From Winslowiella iniecta (GTDB taxonomy: Bacteria; Pseudomonadota; Gammaproteobacteria; Enterobacterales; Enterobacteriaceae): a DNA stretch of 64,000 nt. Location: positions 1 to 64,000 of the forward strand of contig NZ_JRXE01000024.1 in NCBI RefSeq assembly GCF_001267535.1, in the 5' to 3' direction. Positions within the stretch are counted from its first letter, which is position 1, and every line of letters begins with the position of its first letter. This document shows, in pieces, positions 61,560-64,000 of this stretch. The translations under genes and the position numbers were made by a program. Below the pieces are notes generated by a model. It worked only from the letters and a program-made list of their open reading frames with translations. It ran no database searches and had not been told where the DNA came from.

Positions 61560-62582
61560 ATGTCTTCAATTCGACTGGCTGATTTAGCCCAGCAGTTGGA
61601 TGCAGAATTGCACGGAGATGGCGATATCGCCATCTCCGGCATTGCTTCTATGCAATCCGCCCAAAACGGTCAGATCACCTTTTTAGCAAACAGCCGCTAC
61701 CGCGAGCAGCTCGCAACCTGCCAGGCTTCAGCCGTGGTGCTGACGGAAGCGGATCTGGAGTGGTGCCACAGTGCCGCGCTGATCGTTAAGAACCCGTATC
61801 TGACCTACGCACGTATGGCGCAACTGTTGGATACCACGCCGCAGCCGGCCAGTAATATTGCGCCGAGTGCAGTGATTGATGACGCAGCGAAGCTCGGCAA
61901 CAACGTTTCGGTGGGCGCGAATGCGGTTATCGAGTCCGGTGTTGAACTGGGTGACAATGTGGTGATCGGTGCCGGCTGTTTTGTCGGTAAAAATACTCAC
62001 ATTGGTGCTGGCTCACGTCTTTGGGCCAATGTTTCTGTCTACCACGAAGTACGTATCGGTGAGCAATGTCTGATCCAGTCAGGCACGGTGATTGGTGCAG
62101 ATGGCTTCGGTTACGCTAACGATCGCGGTAATTGGGTTAAAATTCCCCAGCTTGGCACCGTGATCATCGGCGATCGGGTAGAAATTGGTGCCTGTACCAC
62201 TATCGACCGTGGTGCGTTGGATAACACTCAAATCGGCAATGGTGTTATCATTGATAACCAGTGCCAGATTGCACATAACGTTGTGATTGGCGACAATACC
62301 GCGGTTGCGGGTGGCGTTATCATGGCGGGCAGCCTGACGATTGGCCGTTACTGTATGATTGGTGGCGCGAGCGTAATTAATGGTCACATGGAAATTTGTG
62401 ACAAAGTTACGGTTACTGGAATGGGAATGGTGATGCGACCAATCACTGAACCTGGGGTATACTCTTCGGGAATTCCGCTGCAACCCAACAAAACCTGGCG
62501 CAAAACTGCAGCGTTGGTGATGAACATCGATGAAATAAGCAAACGCTTAAAAGCCATCGAGCGCAAAGTCGACAAAGACTAA
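61560..62582 (+). CDS. lpxD: UDP-3-O-(3-hydroxymyristoyl)glucosamine N-acyltransferase
   Basis: 340 residues (E. coli 341). Third step of lipid A: adds the N-linked hydroxyacyl chain from ACP. N-terminal uridine-binding domain, then hexapeptide-repeat left-handed beta-helix, with the catalytic His in [10 protein letters not shown]. Begins 3 bp after skp, so coupled to it. Confidence 0.98.
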   Translation: MSSIRLADLAQQLDAELHGDGDIAISGIASMQSAQNGQITFLANSRYREQLATCQASAVVLTEADLEWCHSAALIVKNPYLTYARMAQLLDTTPQPASNIAPSAVIDDAAKLGNNVSVGANAVIESGVELGDNVVIGAGCFVGKNTHIGAGSRLWANVSVYHEVRIGEQCLIQSGTVIGADGFGYANDRGNWVKIPQLGTVIIGDRVEIGACTTIDRGALDNTQIGNGVIIDNQCQIAHNVVIGDNTAVAGGVIMAGSLTIGRYCMIGGASVINGHMEICDKVTVTGMGMVMRPITEPGVYSSGIPLQPNKTWRKTAALVMNIDEISKRLKAIERKVDKD

Positions 62583-62738
62583 GCAAGCATCCCGCGTCTG
62601 ACCGGCTTTCATAAATACAACATGCTAAGCAGGGAAAGCCACGCGCACGGAAACTGAATTTGCGGCCTGCGGACGATCCTGATCGTTGCAGGCCGTGTTA
62701 TTGATGCCATCAGATTTTTTTAGGACAGGAAGAGTATT

Positions 62739-63194
62739 TTGACTACTGAAACTCATACTCTGAAGATTGAAGAGATTTTAGAGCTGCTGCCTCACCGTTA
62801 CCCTTTTTTGCTGGTAGATCGCGTACTGGATTTTGAAGAGCACAAATATCTGCGTGCGGTGAAAAACGTATCTGTCAATGAACCGTTTTTCCAGGGGCAC
62901 TTCCCTGGTAAGCCGATTTTTCCGGGCGTATTGATTCTGGAAGCGATGGCGCAGGCGACGGGTATCCTGGCGTTTAAAAGCGTCGGCAAACTGGAACCCG
63001 GTGAACTGTACTATTTTGCAGGCATCGACGAAGCACGCTTCAAGCGCCCTGTGGTACCTGGCGATCAGATGATCATGGAAGTCACGTTCGAAAAAACCCG
63101 CCGTGGTCTGACGCGCTTCAAAGGCGTGGCAACCGTTGACGGTAAAATTGTCTGCGAAGCAACAATGATGTGTGCCCGCAGCCGGGAGGCATAA
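62739..63194 (+). CDS. fabZ: 3-hydroxyacyl-ACP dehydratase FabZ
   Basis: 151 residues from TTG 62739 (AGGAAGAG upstream), as in E. coli, which also uses TTG. Dehydrates hydroxyacyl-ACP; competes with LpxA for hydroxymyristoyl-ACP, balancing phospholipid and lipid A. Hot-dog fold with His54 ([11 protein letters not shown]) and Glu68 (ILEAMAQA). Confidence 0.98.
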   Translation: MTTETHTLKIEEILELLPHRYPFLLVDRVLDFEEHKYLRAVKNVSVNEPFFQGHFPGKPIFPGVLILEAMAQATGILAFKSVGKLEPGELYYFAGIDEARFKRPVVPGDQMIMEVTFEKTRRGLTRFKGVATVDGKIVCEATMMCARSREA

Positions 63195-63197
63195 TCC

Positions 63198-63986
63198 GTG
63201 ATAGACCAAACCGCCGTAATCCATCCGAGTTCAATTGTTGAAGAGGGCGCCGTTATTGGCGCTCGCGTCCATATTGGCCCATTTTGCTTTATTGGCGCTA
63301 ACGTTGAAATTGGTGAAGGCACCGTACTGAAATCGCATGTGGTGGTCAATGGCCACACGCGCATTGGCAAAGATAATGAGATCTATCAGTTCACTTCAAT
63401 TGGTGAAGTGAATCAGGATCTTAAATATGCCGGTGAACCGACTCGTGTGGAAATTGGCGATCGCAACCGCATCCGCGAGAGCGTCACCATCCACCGTGGC
63501 ACCACTCAGGGCGGTGACGTAACGAAAATTGGCAGCGACAACCTGCTGATGATCAATGCACATATCGCCCATGACTGTGTGGTGGGTAACCGCTGTATTT
63601 TTGCCAACAACGCGACACTCGGTGGCCATGTCACGGTCGATGATTTTGCGATTATCGGTGGCATGACGGCGGTTCATCAGTTCTGCATCATCGGTGCTCA
63701 CGTGATGGTCGGCGGTTGTTCCGGTGTGGCGCAAGATGTGCCGCCATTTGTGATTGCACAGGGTAACCATGCAACCCCTTATGGTATCAACATCGAAGGG
63801 CTGAAACGCCGCGGCTTCAGCAAAGAGGCGCTGCATGCGATTCGCAATGCCTACAAACTGTTGTACCGCAGTGGTCGCACGCTGGAAGAAGTGAAGCCTG
63901 AAATTGCTGAGATTGCCCAGGCGCACCCTGAAGTGCAGCCGTTCTATGATTTCTTTGCGCGTTCAACGCGAGGTCTGATTCGTTAA
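63198..63986 (+). CDS. lpxA: UDP-N-acetylglucosamine O-acyltransferase LpxA
   Basis: 262 residues from GTG 63198, as in E. coli. First step of lipid A. Hexapeptide beta-helix with catalytic His125 ([11 protein letters not shown]), then a C-terminal helical domain with EVKPEI and [11 protein letters not shown]. 3 bp after fabZ. Confidence 0.98.
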   Translation: MIDQTAVIHPSSIVEEGAVIGARVHIGPFCFIGANVEIGEGTVLKSHVVVNGHTRIGKDNEIYQFTSIGEVNQDLKYAGEPTRVEIGDRNRIRESVTIHRGTTQGGDVTKIGSDNLLMINAHIAHDCVVGNRCIFANNATLGGHVTVDDFAIIGGMTAVHQFCIIGAHVMVGGCSGVAQDVPPFVIAQGNHATPYGINIEGLKRRGFSKEALHAIRNAYKLLYRSGRTLEEVKPEIAEIAQAHPEVQPFYDFFARSTRGLIR

Positions 63987-63989
63987 CTC

Positions 63990-64000
63990 ATGCTAAAGCG
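63990..64000 (+). CDS. lpxB: Probable start of lpxB, cut by the window edge
   Basis: ATG at 63990, 3 bp after lpxA, begins an open frame (M-L-K...). lpxB (lipid A disaccharide synthase) follows lpxA at this point in E. coli. Only 11 bases are visible, so this rests on position. Confidence 0.5.

Overview
The window is chromosomal DNA of an enterobacterium. From the acnB gene to the lpxA gene it follows the Escherichia coli K-12 order almost gene for gene, with proteins of matching length and very similar sequence. An EsaR-like quorum-sensing LuxR protein, several missing E. coli neighbours (gcd, the yad fimbrial cluster, fhuA, clcA, yadS) and different insertions at those points suggest Erwiniaceae (Pantoea/Erwinia-like) rather than Escherichia. 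The order-level call is firm; the genus is inference. No rRNA, tRNA, CRISPR array, insertion sequence or prophage was seen.

Layout. 1-540: edge of an accessory locus on the minus strand, with a lipoprotein resembling type VI secretion immunity lipoproteins and the start of an Rhs/Vgr-associated protein. 780-3673: mgtA (Mg2+ P-type ATPase) with a 5' leader carrying an 18-codon leader ORF and an overlapping intrinsic terminator. 4353-7514: acnB and yacL. 7636-9245: an accessory patch with a PAS-LuxR regulator, an SfsB/Ner-like regulator and a divergent cupin gene. 9312-13252: speE-speD (spermidine), yacC, and cueO with a textbook CueR promoter. 13601-15573: an unknown exported protein and a Cys/Met-metabolism PLP enzyme, where E. 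coli carries gcd. 15841-18950: hpt, can and the yadGH ABC exporter. 18999-21111: panBC and panD (pantothenate). 21231-26050: a minus-strand run folK, pcnB (AUU start), gluQ, dksA, sfsA, thpR. 26165-31225: hrpB and mrcB. 31339-35124: Fur-type promoter and fhuCDB without fhuA. 35352-36310: LuxR solo with an upstream lux-box-like site. 36381-43346: hemL, erpA, a small exported protein, btuF-mtnN, dgt, and degP with a sigma-E promoter. 43533-49961: cdaR, yaeH, dapD, glnD, map. 50125-64000: the conserved translation and envelope block rpsB-tsf-pyrH-frr-dxr-ispU-cdsA-rseP-bamA-skp-lpxD-fabZ-lpxA-(lpxB).

Functional threads. dxr and ispU supply undecaprenyl phosphate; cdsA, lpxD, fabZ and lpxA supply phospholipid and lipid A. 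bamA, skp, degP and rseP build and police the outer membrane under sigma-E. panBCD, folK, dapD, hemL, speDE and mtnN are housekeeping biosynthesis. glnD and dksA are global regulators. The most distinctive features are the mgtA leader/attenuator, the LuxR solo with its candidate box, the PAS-LuxR/SfsB-like/cupin patch, the conserved AUU start of pcnB and the T6SS-like pair at the left edge. I did not find convincing evidence of an entirely new multi-gene system.
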